NCBI GenBank assembly: GCA_902763655.1
Contig: CACWSW010000005.1
Coordinates: 1 to 49,012 of the forward strand
Direction of reading: 5' to 3'
From: an uncultured bacterium
GTDB lineage: Bacteria; Verrucomicrobiota; Kiritimatiellia; RFP12; UBA1067
DNA length: 49,012 nucleotides
Part shown: positions 39,038 to 48,220 of the stretch, piece after piece
Numbering within the stretch: position 1 is the stretch's first letter
How the letters are laid out: each line of letters begins with the position of its first letter
Notes under the pieces: model-generated
Databases searched by the model: none
The model's input: only the letters and a program-made list of their open reading frames with translations
Told to the model about the DNA's origin: nothing
Made by a program: the position numbers and the translations under genes

Positions 39038-39502
39038 ATGAGAAATGATCTGAATAAACTGAAGGCGCTGGGGAACAGCGTGAAGGGGACGGGCGACTAC
39101 GACGCGTCGATCCTGGAGGCGTTCGCGAACAGGCATCCGGAAAGAGACTACTGGGTGACGTTTACTTGTCCGGAGTTCACGACGCTCTGCCCGAAGACGG
39201 GCCAACCGGACTTCGCGACGCTCACTATCCGCTACATACCGTCGAAGCTGCTGGTTGAGTCGAAGTCGCTCAAGCTGTACCTGTTCGGATTCCGCAACCA
39301 TGGCGATTTCCACGAGGACGTGGTGAACGTGATCTACGACGATCTCGTGAAGCTCCTCAAGCCGAGGTACATGGAGGTGATCGGCAAGTTCGCCGCGCGC
39401 GGCGGCATCTCGATCGACCCGTTCGTGAACGGCGGCACTGGGACGAAGTACAAGGCGCTCGCGGCCGCGCGCTTCGCGTCTTGGAACGGAGTGAGGGGCT
39501 AG
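39038..39502 (+). CDS. queF: NADPH-dependent 7-cyano-7-deazaguanine reductase (queuosine synthesis)
   Basis: A 154-residue QueF of the short, unimodular type. It reduces preQ0 to preQ1 with NADPH in queuosine tRNA synthesis. Visible hallmarks: [16 protein letters not shown] with nucleophile Cys51 and Asp58, the QueF motif [20 protein letters not shown] with Glu74 and His92-Glu93. Length fits the unimodular family. No preQ1 riboswitch is visible in the 25-bp word-repeat spacer upstream. The stop is 2 bp before the M20 peptidase start, so the two genes are probably translated from one mRNA. Confidence 0.9.
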   Translation: MRNDLNKLKALGNSVKGTGDYDASILEAFANRHPERDYWVTFTCPEFTTLCPKTGQPDFATLTIRYIPSKLLVESKSLKLYLFGFRNHGDFHEDVVNVIYDDLVKLLKPRYMEVIGKFAARGGISIDPFVNGGTGTKYKALAAARFASWNGVRG

Positions 39503-39504
39503 GC

Positions 39505-40851
39505 ATGGACGAAGCGATACTCAAGGAGTATTTCGAGCTTCTGCGCTTCCCGACCGTCGGGGCGGAGCCGAGGCGCCTGCGCGACTGCGTGGACTGCGCG
39601 ATGTGGATAAAGAAATGGTTGGCGCAGCTCGGCTTCAAGGGCGAGCTCATGCAGGCGCCGGGAATGCTCGGCACGCCGCCAATCCTCTTCGCGGAGCGCA
39701 AGGGCGGCGAGCATGCGCCGACCGTGCTCTTCTACGGCCACTACGACGTGCAGCCGCCGGATCCGCTGGAGGAGTGGGAGACGCCGCCGTTCGAGCCGAC
39801 GCTTAAGGACGACGGGCGCGTCTACGCGCGCGGCGCGCAGGACGACAAGGGACAGTGGTTCTCGTTCCTGTGCGGGCTCAGGAAGCTGGTGGAGTCCGGC
39901 GCGACGCTTCCGACGATGAAGGTCGTGCTGGAGGGCCAGGAGGAGAGCGGCAGCACTGCGCTCGCCGCGCTTGCGCCAACGATCAAGGACCGCCTGCGCG
40001 CGGACGTGCTGCTCGTGTGCGACACGAGCGCGGCGGCAGACCTGCGCCCGGCGATCGTCGCCGGCCTGCGCGGCGTCAGCCACTTCACCATACGCCTCGA
40101 GGCCGCCAGCCATGACCTCCATTCCGGCGAGTTCGGCGGCATCGCGCCGAATCCGGCGCAGGGGATGGCGGAGCTGATCGCGAGCCTGCATGCGCCTGAC
40201 GGCTCGATCGCGGTGCGCGGCTTCTGCGACGGCGTGGAGCCGCCGACGGACGAGGAACGCGCGGCGGCGGAGTCGGCCGCGATGAGCGACGAGCGCTACG
40301 AGGCCGAGATGGGATGTCCGCCCGTGGGAGGCGAGGCGGGCCTCACGCCGACAGAGCGCAACTCCTTCCGTCCGACCATCGAGGTGAACGGCATCCATAC
40401 GGGCTACGGCGGTCCGGGATCCAAGACGGTGATTCCCGCCTCGGCGCTCGCGAAGATCTCGATGCGCCTCGTGCCGGGGCAGCGTCCGGACGAGGCGATG
40501 GCGTGCGTGGAGCGTCACCTGCGGCAGCATACGCCGCGCGGGATGCGTCTCTTCGTTGAGGACTTGACCGGCGAGGCGGCAGGGTTCCGCCTCCCGCTAG
40601 CCTCGCCTGTGTTCAGGCTGGCGGCGGCGGCGCTGGAGGAGATGGATCCGCGCGGGCCGGTGTTCCAGTGGGACGGCGCGTCGATTCCGGTGGTGTCGGC
40701 GCTGCGGCAGTGCAGCGGCGCGGCGCCGCTACTCGTGGGCTGGGGACAGCCGCAGGACCGCATCCATTCGCCGAACGAGTCGTACGGTCTCGAGCAGTTC
40801 AAGCTCTCGATGGCGTGGGCAGAGAAGATACTTGCCATGCTTGCAGGGTGA
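39505..40851 (+). CDS. M20 family metallopeptidase (dipeptidase-like)
   Basis: A 448-residue cytosolic peptidase of the M20 family. Zinc-site residues: His79 and Asp81 in YGHYDVQPP, Asp113 or Asp114 in GAQDDKGQ, Glu146 and Glu147 in EGQEESGS and a later SPNESYGL near the end. The lid domain includes LEAASHDLHSGEFGG. The YGHYDVQP signature is typical of carnosinase/CNDP-like dipeptidases, which cleave short peptides. ATG at 39505 is preceded by GAGGGG within the queF stop region. Paired with an OppC-type permease two genes upstream, it may help use imported peptides, though this is inference from neighbourhood alone. Confidence 0.88.
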   Translation: MDEAILKEYFELLRFPTVGAEPRRLRDCVDCAMWIKKWLAQLGFKGELMQAPGMLGTPPILFAERKGGEHAPTVLFYGHYDVQPPDPLEEWETPPFEPTLKDDGRVYARGAQDDKGQWFSFLCGLRKLVESGATLPTMKVVLEGQEESGSTALAALAPTIKDRLRADVLLVCDTSAAADLRPAIVAGLRGVSHFTIRLEAASHDLHSGEFGGIAPNPAQGMAELIASLHAPDGSIAVRGFCDGVEPPTDEERAAAESAAMSDERYEAEMGCPPVGGEAGLTPTERNSFRPTIEVNGIHTGYGGPGSKTVIPASALAKISMRLVPGQRPDEAMACVERHLRQHTPRGMRLFVEDLTGEAAGFRLPLASPVFRLAAAALEEMDPRGPVFQWDGASIPVVSALRQCSGAAPLLVGWGQPQDRIHSPNESYGLEQFKLSMAWAEKILAMLAG

Positions 40852-40904
40852 GTGGCTAGTGGTTGGTTGCTAGTGGCTGATGGCTTGTCGGCAGGAGGTT
40901 GGCA
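40852..40904 (+). repeat. Tandem word repeat (GTGGCTAGTGGTTG)
   Basis: GAGTGGCTAGTGGTTGGTTG and CTAGTGGCTGATGGCTTG occupy the spacer between the M20 and GHL10 genes, followed by AGGAGG. Confidence 0.6.
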
Positions 40905-40905
40905 G

Positions 40906-43083
40906 ATGGCATGTAGAAAGATGTATGCGTTTGTGGCGGTTGCGTTGACGATGATGGCGTTTGGACGAGGGGCGGCGTTCGAGCCGGCAATGAAGGGCGA
41001 GGTGTCGATCACCGGGCCGGCGACCGCGCGCGTGGACAACAAGCGCATCGCGCGCGACATGCCGATTCGGCGCGACATGACGGCCGTCAAATCCTTCCGC
41101 TTCGACATGCGCATTTCGAATCCGGCCGACTTCTCCGCCTACATCTGTTACTTCAAGAGCGGCGGCGGCTGGTACAAGGCCTCGCTTGAGCTGCCCGAAG
41201 ACGCCGCTCCGGGCGGCTGGTACCCGATGACGGTTACCACGAAGGACACGGAAGTAGAAGGAAAGCCGGACGGGTGGAAGAACGTGGAGGCCGTGCGCAT
41301 CGCGGGGTACCGCGCGACGACGAATGCGGTCTCCCTCACGTTGCGCAACATCGGGTTTGATGTGACGAAGCCGGAGGCGTATGTGGTGCAGGGCCGCGCA
41401 AGCAAGACAGACGACGGCAGCCGGCACGCGGGCATCTTCGCGCAGGCGCTTGAGAATATCGACGTTGAGGTGCGGCAGGTGTCCGAGGCCGATGTGGTGC
41501 CGGGGCTCTTCGACGGCGCCGCGTTCGTGGTGCTGCCGTTCAATCCGCAGATGAAGCCGGAGGCGTGCGCAGTGGTGGAGGCGTTCGTCAAAAAGGGCGG
41601 CAAGCTGTTCGCGTGCTACGGGCAGCCGCCGTCGATCATGGGACTCCTCGGAGTCGCCGTGAAGGGGAGCGCCTACCGTCCGTCGGACGGCGGCAACAGC
41701 AACCTGCTAGGTTTCGCGAAGGCTGGCGCGGGGCTTCCCGGTCAGCCCGACTTCCTCGCCCAGGCATCGTGGATGTGCCGCGTGGTGAAGCCGCTTGCGG
41801 GGGCCGAGGTGGCCGCGTTCTGGCGGACGCAGGACGGAAAGACCACGGACATGCCGGGGCTCGTCGTCTCGCCCAACGGCGCCTACCTCTCGCACGTGTG
41901 GCTGAATCCGGGCTCGCCGGAGTCGAGCGTCTTCCTCATGGCGGTGGTCGACCGTCTCAAGCCGGGCGTGCGCGCGCGGTTCGAGGCGCGGCTTGCGGCG
42001 GAGCGCGCGGAGGAGGCACGCATGCTCGCGGCCACGCGCGCGATGCCGTCGCGCGCCGGGGAGCGGCGTCTCATCTGGTGCCACTCGGCGTGGGGTCTCG
42101 GCGGCACGAACGACTGGGATTCCACCTGCCGGTTCCTGCAGAAGAACGGCTTCACGGACCTCGTGGTGAACCTTGCGTGGGGTGGCTATACCTACTATCC
42201 CTCGAAGGTGCTGCCGCAGGCGGAGACGGAACGGGGCGACGCGTTGGAGCAGTGCCGCGCCGCGTGCCGGAAGTACGGCATCAAGATGCACGTGTGGAAA
42301 GTGTGCTGGAAGATGGGGCGCGCGGTGTCGCCCGAGTTCGTGCAGGCGGCTAAGGACGCGGGGCGCGTGCAGCGGACGCGCGGCGGCGAGGTGAACGACG
42401 ATCTGTGGAACTGTCCGTCGGATCCGTACAGCCAGCAGCTCGAGATCGACGCGATGGTGGAGCTCGCGCTCGAGAAGAAGGTGGACGGCATCCACTTCGA
42501 CTACATCCGCTATCCCGGTTCGAATTGCTGCTTCTGCGACGGATGCCGGAAGCGCTTCGAGGCGAAGCTGGGGCGTCCGGTGGCCAACTGGCCGAAGGAC
42601 ACGCAGTCCGACGAGGCCGTGGCGTCCGCGTGGTCGGCCTTCCGCCGCGACAACATCACGCACGTGGTGAAGACCGTGCACGACCGCGTGCGTGCGGCGG
42701 GTTCGCGCGTGGAGATATCCGCTGCCGTCTTCCGCGACCCGGTGCGGGATCCCGAGACGGTGGGGCAGGACTGGCTGCGCTGGTGCGCGGAGGGGTGGCT
42801 CGACTTCGTGTGCCCGATGGACTACATGAAGAGTCCGCGCCGCTACGCGGAGCGGATCGCGCGCCAGCACGCCGCGCTGAAGGAGGCGGGCTCGAAGGCT
42901 AAGTTCTATCCGGGGATGGCGATCATGTGCTCGCATTTCAACCGTTCTCTGTCCCCTCTCACGGTCGCGCAGGAGATCGCCGCCGTGCGCGCGGAGGGGC
43001 TGGAGGGTTTCACGCTCTTCGCGCTCTCGCGTACCGCCGAGAAGGTGCTGCCCGTCCTGCGGGAGGGGCCTCTCAGCGAGTAG
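40906..43083 (+). CDS. Secreted GHL10-family glycosidase-like protein
   Basis: A 725-residue protein. Signal peptide MACRKMYAFVAVALTMMAFG, an N-terminal beta-sandwich (SFRFDMRISNPADFSAYICY), then a Rossmann-like segment (LFDGAAFVVLPFNPQMK, VVEAFVKKGGKLFACYG) of the GATase or BPL-like type. The C-terminal half is a GHL10 (YngK/DUF187-like) barrel: FTDLVVNLAWGGYTYYPSKV, GIKMHVWKVCW, VDGIHFDYIRYPG, CFCDGCRKRF and LDFVCPMDYM. GHL10 proteins are predicted peptidoglycan or polysaccharide hydrolases. ATG at 40906 was chosen because AGGAGG (40893-40898) lies 7 nt upstream. Probably transcribed with the M20 gene before it; the next gene has its own promoter. Confidence 0.78.
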   Translation: MACRKMYAFVAVALTMMAFGRGAAFEPAMKGEVSITGPATARVDNKRIARDMPIRRDMTAVKSFRFDMRISNPADFSAYICYFKSGGGWYKASLELPEDAAPGGWYPMTVTTKDTEVEGKPDGWKNVEAVRIAGYRATTNAVSLTLRNIGFDVTKPEAYVVQGRASKTDDGSRHAGIFAQALENIDVEVRQVSEADVVPGLFDGAAFVVLPFNPQMKPEACAVVEAFVKKGGKLFACYGQPPSIMGLLGVAVKGSAYRPSDGGNSNLLGFAKAGAGLPGQPDFLAQASWMCRVVKPLAGAEVAAFWRTQDGKTTDMPGLVVSPNGAYLSHVWLNPGSPESSVFLMAVVDRLKPGVRARFEARLAAERAEEARMLAATRAMPSRAGERRLIWCHSAWGLGGTNDWDSTCRFLQKNGFTDLVVNLAWGGYTYYPSKVLPQAETERGDALEQCRAACRKYGIKMHVWKVCWKMGRAVSPEFVQAAKDAGRVQRTRGGEVNDDLWNCPSDPYSQQLEIDAMVELALEKKVDGIHFDYIRYPGSNCCFCDGCRKRFEAKLGRPVANWPKDTQSDEAVASAWSAFRRDNITHVVKTVHDRVRAAGSRVEISAAVFRDPVRDPETVGQDWLRWCAEGWLDFVCPMDYMKSPRRYAERIARQHAALKEAGSKAKFYPGMAIMCSHFNRSLSPLTVAQEIAAVRAEGLEGFTLFALSRTAEKVLPVLREGPLSE

Positions 43084-43101
43084 GCAGCCCCATGTTTAGG
43101 C

Positions 43102-43130
43102 TTGCCCTTGGACGCAAGATAGACTAAAAT
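43102..43130 (+). promoter_or_regulatory. Promoter of the GH78 operon
   Basis: TTGCCC (43102-43107), 17-nt spacer, TAAAAT (43125-43130). Predicted leader is about 49 nt with AAAGGAG at 43171-43177. Confidence 0.5.
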
Positions 43131-43185
43131 GCTCGCCGTCCATCTAGTATTCAGACATTTGACAAGAAACAAAGGAGATTCAACA

Positions 43186-46095
43186 ATGCGAAAAGTGATC
43201 ATGCCGGCATTGGCGCTGGCGACAGGGTTGCTGGCGGGGTGCTGCGGATGGTTCTGCGGGTCCTGCGAGACGAAGACGACGGGGCTGACGACCGACCAGC
43301 TCGTGTCTCCGGCGAACATCGGCGAGACGCCGTCGTTCAGCTGGCGGATGTGCTCGGAGAGGGAAGGGGCGGCGCAGACCGCCTATCGTATCATGGTGAA
43401 GGAGGGTGCTCCCACCGGCCAGTGCGTGTGGGACTCCGGCGAGGTGGCCTGCGGCAAGTCCGTGGGCGTGAGGTACGCCGGAACGCCGCTCAAGAGCGCC
43501 ATGAAGTACTTCTGGCAGGTTGCGGTGAAGGACGAGAAGGGCGTATGGTTGGCGCCGGCGAAGGGCTTCTTCGAGACGGGCCTCTTCAAGAAGGACGACT
43601 GGAACGGCTCCGTGTGGATCTCCGCCGCCGACGCGAAGGTACGGTCCGATCCGCAGGCCCACGGCAAGGGCAAGCAGGAGGCCGAGGACGGCACGGCCTG
43701 CTTCGTGAAGACCCTCGAGAACGCGAAGGACGTGAAGGAGGCCTACTGGTCGGTGGCCGGCCTGGGCGCGTTCGAGGCGTACGTGAACGGCGAGCCTGTC
43801 TCGCGCAAGGGCTGCAAGGCCATCGGCGGCAAGCTGGTGCGCGACTACCTGAAGCCCGGCTTCACGCACAACGGCAAGACGAAGTATTCCTTCACCTATG
43901 ACGTGACGCACCTGATGAAGACCGGCAAGTCCGAGGCCAACACGTTCTCCGCGCAGGTCTCCGCCGGCTGGTGGCGCGACAAGATCGTCAACTTCTTCGG
44001 CAAGAAGTCCGCCTTCCGCGCGCAGCTCATCCTGCGCTACGCCGACGGCACCGAGAAGCGCTTCGGCACCGACACGACGTGGCTCTCCGCCACGACGGGT
44101 CCCGTGATCCGTGCGGCCATCTTCGACGGCGAGGACTACGACGCGCGCGTGAAGACGTGCTGGATGAAGGGCAAGAAGCCCTGCGACAAGTTCCGCGCCT
44201 CCGAGGTCAACACGGAGTTCAAGGGCGAGCTCTTCCCGATGACGGGCGCTCCGATCCGCCTCAGGTGCGATCTGGCCATCGCGCCTGCCGAGATGTACGT
44301 GTGGAAGGGTGCCGAGGGCGCGAAGGAAGGCGAGTTCGGCAAGGTGAAGAAGCTCCGCTCCTACAAGGACGGCGACAACATCGTGGTGGACAAGGACGAG
44401 ACGCTCGTGGTGGACTTCGCGCAGAACGCCGCGGCCATCCCCTGCTTCGTGTTCTCGGCCGCCGAGGGCGTGACGCTCAAGATGCGTCCTGCCGAGATGC
44501 TGAACGACGGCAACGGCGCCAAGAAGCGCGGCTGCGACGGTCCCGAGGGCTCCGCCTACTTCACCAACTACCGCCAGGCGCGCACGACGCTCAACTACAC
44601 GTTCGCTGGCACGGGCGAGGAGAAGTACCGCCCGAACTTCACGTTCTTCGGATACCGCTACGTGTCCATCACCACGACGGGCAAGGTGACGATCAAGAAG
44701 CTCCGCTCCATTCCAGTCACGTCCATCCCGAAGTGGACCGAGACCGGCTGCATGGAGACGGGCGTGAAGGACGTCAACCAGCTCATCTCCAACGTCAAGT
44801 GGGGCCAGTACTCCAACTATCTCTCCGTCCCGACGGACTGCCCGCAGCGCAACGAGCGCCTGGGCTGGACGGCCGACACGCAGGTGTTCACAGAGGCGGC
44901 CACCTACAACGCCAACGTCTACGGCTTCTTCATGAAGTGGATGCGCGACATGCGCGACACCCAGCACGACGACGGCTCCTACACGGGCGTCGCGCCGCTG
45001 GCGCAGTACGGCAGCGAGCGCGGCCACCAGCTCGGCTGGGCGGACGCCGGCATCATCGTGCCGTACACGGTGTGGAAGCAGTTCGGCGACACGCGCGTCG
45101 TCGAGGCGAACTGGGAGTCGATGAAGCGCTACATGAAGCTCCTCGAGGACATGAAGTACACCTCCCCGCAGGCGACGGGCCACCAGTGGGCCGACTGGCT
45201 CTCGTACGAGAAGCTGGAGTCCTGCAGCGGCCAGGCCTGGGAGAAGGGGCCGGACGGCAAGCGCCGCGTGAAGGCGGACGCGCTGAAGTACTGGCAGTAC
45301 CTCGGCTGCTGTTACTGGCTGTGGGACGCGCGCATGATGGTCACGATGGCCGAGGCGATCGGCAAGAAGGACGACGCGGCCGCGTTCCGCGCCATGGCCG
45401 ACCGTGCGCTCAGGTTCCTCCGCGAGAAGTTCGTGGACGCCAAGGACGGCATGCTCCTGCCCGTCTTCCGCGACATGCAGACGCCAGCGCTGTTCGCGAT
45501 CAAGCTCGGCCTTCTCGACAAGGCCGACGCGATCGCGAAGACTAAGGCCGCCCTGCTCCAGAACTTCAAGGACCACGGCGACTGCCTCCAGACCGGTTTC
45601 CTGGGCACGTCCATCCTGATGGACACGCTCACCTACGACGTGGGCGCGCCCGAGATGGCCTACACGCTCCTTCTCCAGCACAAGAACCCGTCGTGGCTCT
45701 ACTCCGTTGACCAGGGCGCCACGACCATCTGGGAGCGCTGGAACTCGTACACGAAGAAGGACGGCTTCGGCTCGGCCGGCATGAACTCGTTCAACCACTA
45801 CGCCTACGGCGCGGTGCTCGCGTGGATGTACGGCACGATGGCCGGCATCCAGGAGGACGTGGCCTGCCCCGGATTCAAGCACATCATCCTCGCGCCGGTG
45901 CCCGACAAGCGCATGGGCAAGGTGAAGGCCTGCTTCCGCTCGCCCTACGGCCCGATCAAGAGCGCCTGGTGCTACGACGAGGCTGGCAAGTGGACGTGGA
46001 CGTTCACGATCCCGGCGAACACTACCGCCACCGTCACGGTTCCCGGCGAGCAGCCGAAGGAGTACGTGGCCGGCACCTACACGGTCGTGAAGTGA
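43186..46095 (+). CDS. GH78 alpha-L-rhamnosidase, predicted lipoprotein
   Basis: A 969-residue enzyme. Lipoprotein signal MRKVIMPALALATGLLAGCC, then a fibronectin-like domain (PSFSWRMCSEREGAAQTAYR), two beta-sandwich domains (AYWSVAGLGAFEAYVNG) and the (alpha/alpha)6 catalytic barrel. GH78 motif DCPQRNERLGWTADTQVF (from Asp551, with Glu557 and Asp564) and the later GATTIWERWNSY and SFNHYAYGAV segments are present. GH78 removes alpha-L-rhamnose from pectin, flavonoids or surface glycans. The length fits full GH78. AAAGGAG lies 8 nt upstream of ATG 43186. The stop overlaps the coaX start in GTGA, so the two are translationally coupled, which is an unusual pairing. Confidence 0.9.
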   Translation: MRKVIMPALALATGLLAGCCGWFCGSCETKTTGLTTDQLVSPANIGETPSFSWRMCSEREGAAQTAYRIMVKEGAPTGQCVWDSGEVACGKSVGVRYAGTPLKSAMKYFWQVAVKDEKGVWLAPAKGFFETGLFKKDDWNGSVWISAADAKVRSDPQAHGKGKQEAEDGTACFVKTLENAKDVKEAYWSVAGLGAFEAYVNGEPVSRKGCKAIGGKLVRDYLKPGFTHNGKTKYSFTYDVTHLMKTGKSEANTFSAQVSAGWWRDKIVNFFGKKSAFRAQLILRYADGTEKRFGTDTTWLSATTGPVIRAAIFDGEDYDARVKTCWMKGKKPCDKFRASEVNTEFKGELFPMTGAPIRLRCDLAIAPAEMYVWKGAEGAKEGEFGKVKKLRSYKDGDNIVVDKDETLVVDFAQNAAAIPCFVFSAAEGVTLKMRPAEMLNDGNGAKKRGCDGPEGSAYFTNYRQARTTLNYTFAGTGEEKYRPNFTFFGYRYVSITTTGKVTIKKLRSIPVTSIPKWTETGCMETGVKDVNQLISNVKWGQYSNYLSVPTDCPQRNERLGWTADTQVFTEAATYNANVYGFFMKWMRDMRDTQHDDGSYTGVAPLAQYGSERGHQLGWADAGIIVPYTVWKQFGDTRVVEANWESMKRYMKLLEDMKYTSPQATGHQWADWLSYEKLESCSGQAWEKGPDGKRRVKADALKYWQYLGCCYWLWDARMMVTMAEAIGKKDDAAAFRAMADRALRFLREKFVDAKDGMLLPVFRDMQTPALFAIKLGLLDKADAIAKTKAALLQNFKDHGDCLQTGFLGTSILMDTLTYDVGAPEMAYTLLLQHKNPSWLYSVDQGATTIWERWNSYTKKDGFGSAGMNSFNHYAYGAVLAWMYGTMAGIQEDVACPGFKHIILAPVPDKRMGKVKACFRSPYGPIKSAWCYDEAGKWTWTFTIPANTTATVTVPGEQPKEYVAGTYTVVK

Positions 46096-46838
46096 GGCTG
46101 ATCGCCGTAGATGTGGGAAACACGAGCACGGCCGTTGGACTCTGGTCCGGCGGCCGCGTCTCGCGCGTCTCGCATGTCGACGGCGACCGCGCCGCCGCCT
46201 TCGCGGCGGCAGAGGCGCTCCTTGCGCTCGGAGCGGACGGCGTCGCCTACGTGAGCGTGGTGCCGCGTGCGGATGCCGCGTGGCGGCGTTTCGCGAAGAG
46301 CCAGGGTGTGCCGTTCATCTGCGTGGACCACGAGCTGTTCGGCGCAGCGTCGGGTCTCTCGCTCGACTATCCGCATCCCGAGACGATCGGCGCTGACCGC
46401 CTGGCGGACGCGGCGGCGGCGGTGGACCGCTACGGCGCGCCCGTGATCGTGTGCGACTTCGGGACGGCGTTCACGGCGGCGGCGATCACGGCGGACCTCA
46501 CGTGGCGCGGCGGCGTGATCGCCCCCGGCTTCCCGCTCATGCGCGACTATCTCTACGAGCGCACGGCCCAGCTCCCGCGCATGAAGCTGGGCGGGCGCTG
46601 TCCGAAGATCGGACGTTCCACCGAGGAGGCCATGCGCTTCGGCGCGCTCGTGGGCTACCGGGGGATGGTGCGCGAGATCGTGTCCACCTTGGCGCGCAAC
46701 TTCAAGACGGACTTCAGGCTCGTCGCCACCGGCGGCTTCGCTAAGTGGGTGCTGCGCGACAGCGGAATGCCGTTTGTCATTGACCAGACGTTGACCTTGC
46801 ATGGGGCAGGGCTGTTGGCAGCGAAAGGTGAATGGTGA
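46092..46838 (+). CDS. coaX: Type III pantothenate kinase
   Basis: A 248-residue cytosolic kinase of the CoaX type, phosphorylating pantothenate in the first step of coenzyme A synthesis. Visible motifs: N-terminal phosphate loop LIAVDVGNTSTAVGLW, YPHPETIGADRLADA, VIVCDFGTAFTAAAI and GLVGYRG-like GALVGYRGMV, ending FVIDQTLTLHGAGLL. The start is GTG at 46092, overlapping the rhamnosidase stop. No separate Shine-Dalgarno is visible, so translation probably depends on coupling. ASKHA-fold, usually dimeric and needing a monovalent cation. Spaced 42 bp from the next gene by a word repeat. Confidence 0.9.
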   Translation: MRLIAVDVGNTSTAVGLWSGGRVSRVSHVDGDRAAAFAAAEALLALGADGVAYVSVVPRADAAWRRFAKSQGVPFICVDHELFGAASGLSLDYPHPETIGADRLADAAAAVDRYGAPVIVCDFGTAFTAAAITADLTWRGGVIAPGFPLMRDYLYERTAQLPRMKLGGRCPKIGRSTEEAMRFGALVGYRGMVREIVSTLARNFKTDFRLVATGGFAKWVLRDSGMPFVIDQTLTLHGAGLLAAKGEW

Positions 46839-46862
46839 AAGGTGAATGGTGAAAAGTGAGCC
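46823..46862 (+). repeat. Tandem word repeat (GAAAGGTGAATGGT)
   Basis: GAAAGGTGAATGGT occurs about twice at the coaX stop, then GAAAAGTGAG. The first units encode the last coaX codons. Confidence 0.7.
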
Positions 46863-46880
46863 CTAAAGGAGAAAGTCGCA

Positions 46881-47489
46881 ATGTTTGACAGTCGATCTTC
46901 AATCTTCAATCTAAAATCTTCAATCCTCTTTCTTGCGCTCGCTACGCTCTCTGGCTGTGGGCTTTTCTGGGACGATCCGTACGTGACGGTGACGGTGACC
47001 CCGCTGAACTGGTGCGAGATCCACTACTACAACGCCACGCGCGAGCCGGTGCGGCGCGTCTCTGTTCGGATCACCGGAGCTGGGTTCGTGGACGTGAAGA
47101 GCGGCACGTCGCGGCGCGTATCGGACAGCTTCGCGAAGTCGATGGACGACGCCACGTGGGATGACTATCGCGCGCGGCAGTTCAGCGTTGATCCGGAACA
47201 TGTCCGCGAGGTGTTCCAGAACCTCGTCAACGCGGGGCTGTTCGACAGGGACAAGATGTTCACGTCCACGAAGTATCCGTCACACGGGAGGTTTCTGGCC
47301 GTGCGCGCCGCTATAGACAACAAGACGTATTCCGAGGTGAAAAACCTCTTCGAGGAAGATCCGGAGTTGGCGGAGCGCCTGTACAACGTGGTGCTGGAGT
47401 TCAACCGTCCTACGCTTGGCAGGCAGCGGGCTGTCCCCAGCAGGCCAAAGCCACCTTCGGAGAAAAAGCAGGAACAGGAGGCGAAATGA
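46881..47489 (+). CDS. Predicted lipoprotein of unknown function
   Basis: A 202-residue protein. The N-terminus MFDSRSSIFNLKSSILFLAL ends in lipobox LSGC (ATLSGCGLFW), so it is likely lipid-anchored. Part of the leader is encoded by a tandem word repeat (TCTTCAATC). The mature part has an EIHYYNATREPVRRVSVRI strand, then VREVFQNLVNAGLFD and a Lys/Glu-rich tail (PSEKKQEQEAK). No family recognised. AAAGGAG at 46865-46871 precedes the ATG. It overlaps the next gene by 4 bp (ATGA), placing it in a coaX-lipoprotein-ktrA operon; this does not suggest a function by itself. Confidence 0.75.
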   Translation: MFDSRSSIFNLKSSILFLALATLSGCGLFWDDPYVTVTVTPLNWCEIHYYNATREPVRRVSVRITGAGFVDVKSGTSRRVSDSFAKSMDDATWDDYRARQFSVDPEHVREVFQNLVNAGLFDRDKMFTSTKYPSHGRFLAVRAAIDNKTYSEVKNLFEEDPELAERLYNVVLEFNRPTLGRQRAVPSRPKPPSEKKQEQEAK

Positions 47490-48154
47490 GAAGGATAGGA
47501 ATCATCGGCGCGGGGCGGTTCGGGCTCTCGCTTGCGGAATCGCTGGCGGAAGCCGGTCAGGAGGTGCTGCTCTTGGACCGCAACGGTTCCCTCGTGCAGA
47601 AGGCGCGCGACATCGTGGAGCAGGCCGTGCAGGGAGACGCGACCGACGCGCGGACGCTTGACGAGGCCGGACTGCGCGAGTGCGACGTGGCGGTGGTGGC
47701 CATCGGCTCGAACATCGAAGCGTCTACCCTTGCGACGGCCAACTGCAAGGAGCTGGGCATCGAGACGGTGGTGGCGAAGGCCACGAGCGAGCTGCACGGC
47801 AAGATACTGCAGAAGATCGGCGCGGACCAGGTGATCTTCCCCGACCACGAGAGCGCCCACAGGCTGGCGCGGTCGCTCGCGAACCGGGGTGCGTTCGACC
47901 TGCTTGAGATCTCCGAGGGATGCTCCATCGCAGAGATCAACGTCCCGGAGTCATGCGTCGACAAGACGCTAGCGCAGGCGGATCTCCGCAACAAGACGGG
48001 CGTGACAGTGCTCTGCATCCGCCGCCAGGACGAGAACCCGAAGAAGCCGCGCGCCATCATGATCCCTGGGCCGAACGACCAGATTCACGCCGACGACAAG
48101 CTCATCGTCTTCGGCACCACCAAGCAGATCGACGAGTTGAACGCGCAGACGTAG
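47486..48154 (+). CDS. ktrA: KtrA/TrkA-type potassium channel regulatory protein
   Basis: A 222-residue cytosolic protein with an N-terminal RCK/Rossmann domain (GIIGAGRFGLSLAESLAEAG, LLLDRN, VQGDATD, VVAIGSN) and a C-terminal RCK_C domain (ISEGCSIAEINVPESCVDKTLAQADLRN through DDKLIVFGT). One copy of each domain fits KtrA rather than the two-copy TrkA of enterobacteria. It gates a KtrB/TrkH potassium channel in response to nucleotides; no channel gene is in the window. The ATGA overlap with the lipoprotein gene indicates translational coupling. A strong hairpin follows the stop. The symbol ktrA versus trkA is a matter of convention here. Confidence 0.85.
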   Translation: MRRIGIIGAGRFGLSLAESLAEAGQEVLLLDRNGSLVQKARDIVEQAVQGDATDARTLDEAGLRECDVAVVAIGSNIEASTLATANCKELGIETVVAKATSELHGKILQKIGADQVIFPDHESAHRLARSLANRGAFDLLEISEGCSIAEINVPESCVDKTLAQADLRNKTGVTVLCIRRQDENPKKPRAIMIPGPNDQIHADDKLIVFGTTKQIDELNAQT

Positions 48155-48196
48155 TCCGCCCGGCATTCATGCAGTTGCATGGTTGCCGGGCGGAGT
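48154..48196 (+). terminator. Strong hairpin after ktrA
   Basis: TCCGCCCGGCA and TGCCGGGCGGA form an 11-bp stem around a smaller stem (CATGCA-gt-TGCATG). The T-run is poor, so it may be a Rho-dependent or bidirectional end for the convergent genes. Confidence 0.5.
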
Positions 48197-48220
48197 TGCC
48201 ATAATTGGCTGTCTTTTAAT

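Noticed and set aside
43180-45882. Minus-strand frame of 900 codons opposite GH78
   Set aside because: Shadow of the GH78 gene in high-GC DNA; no recognisable motifs.
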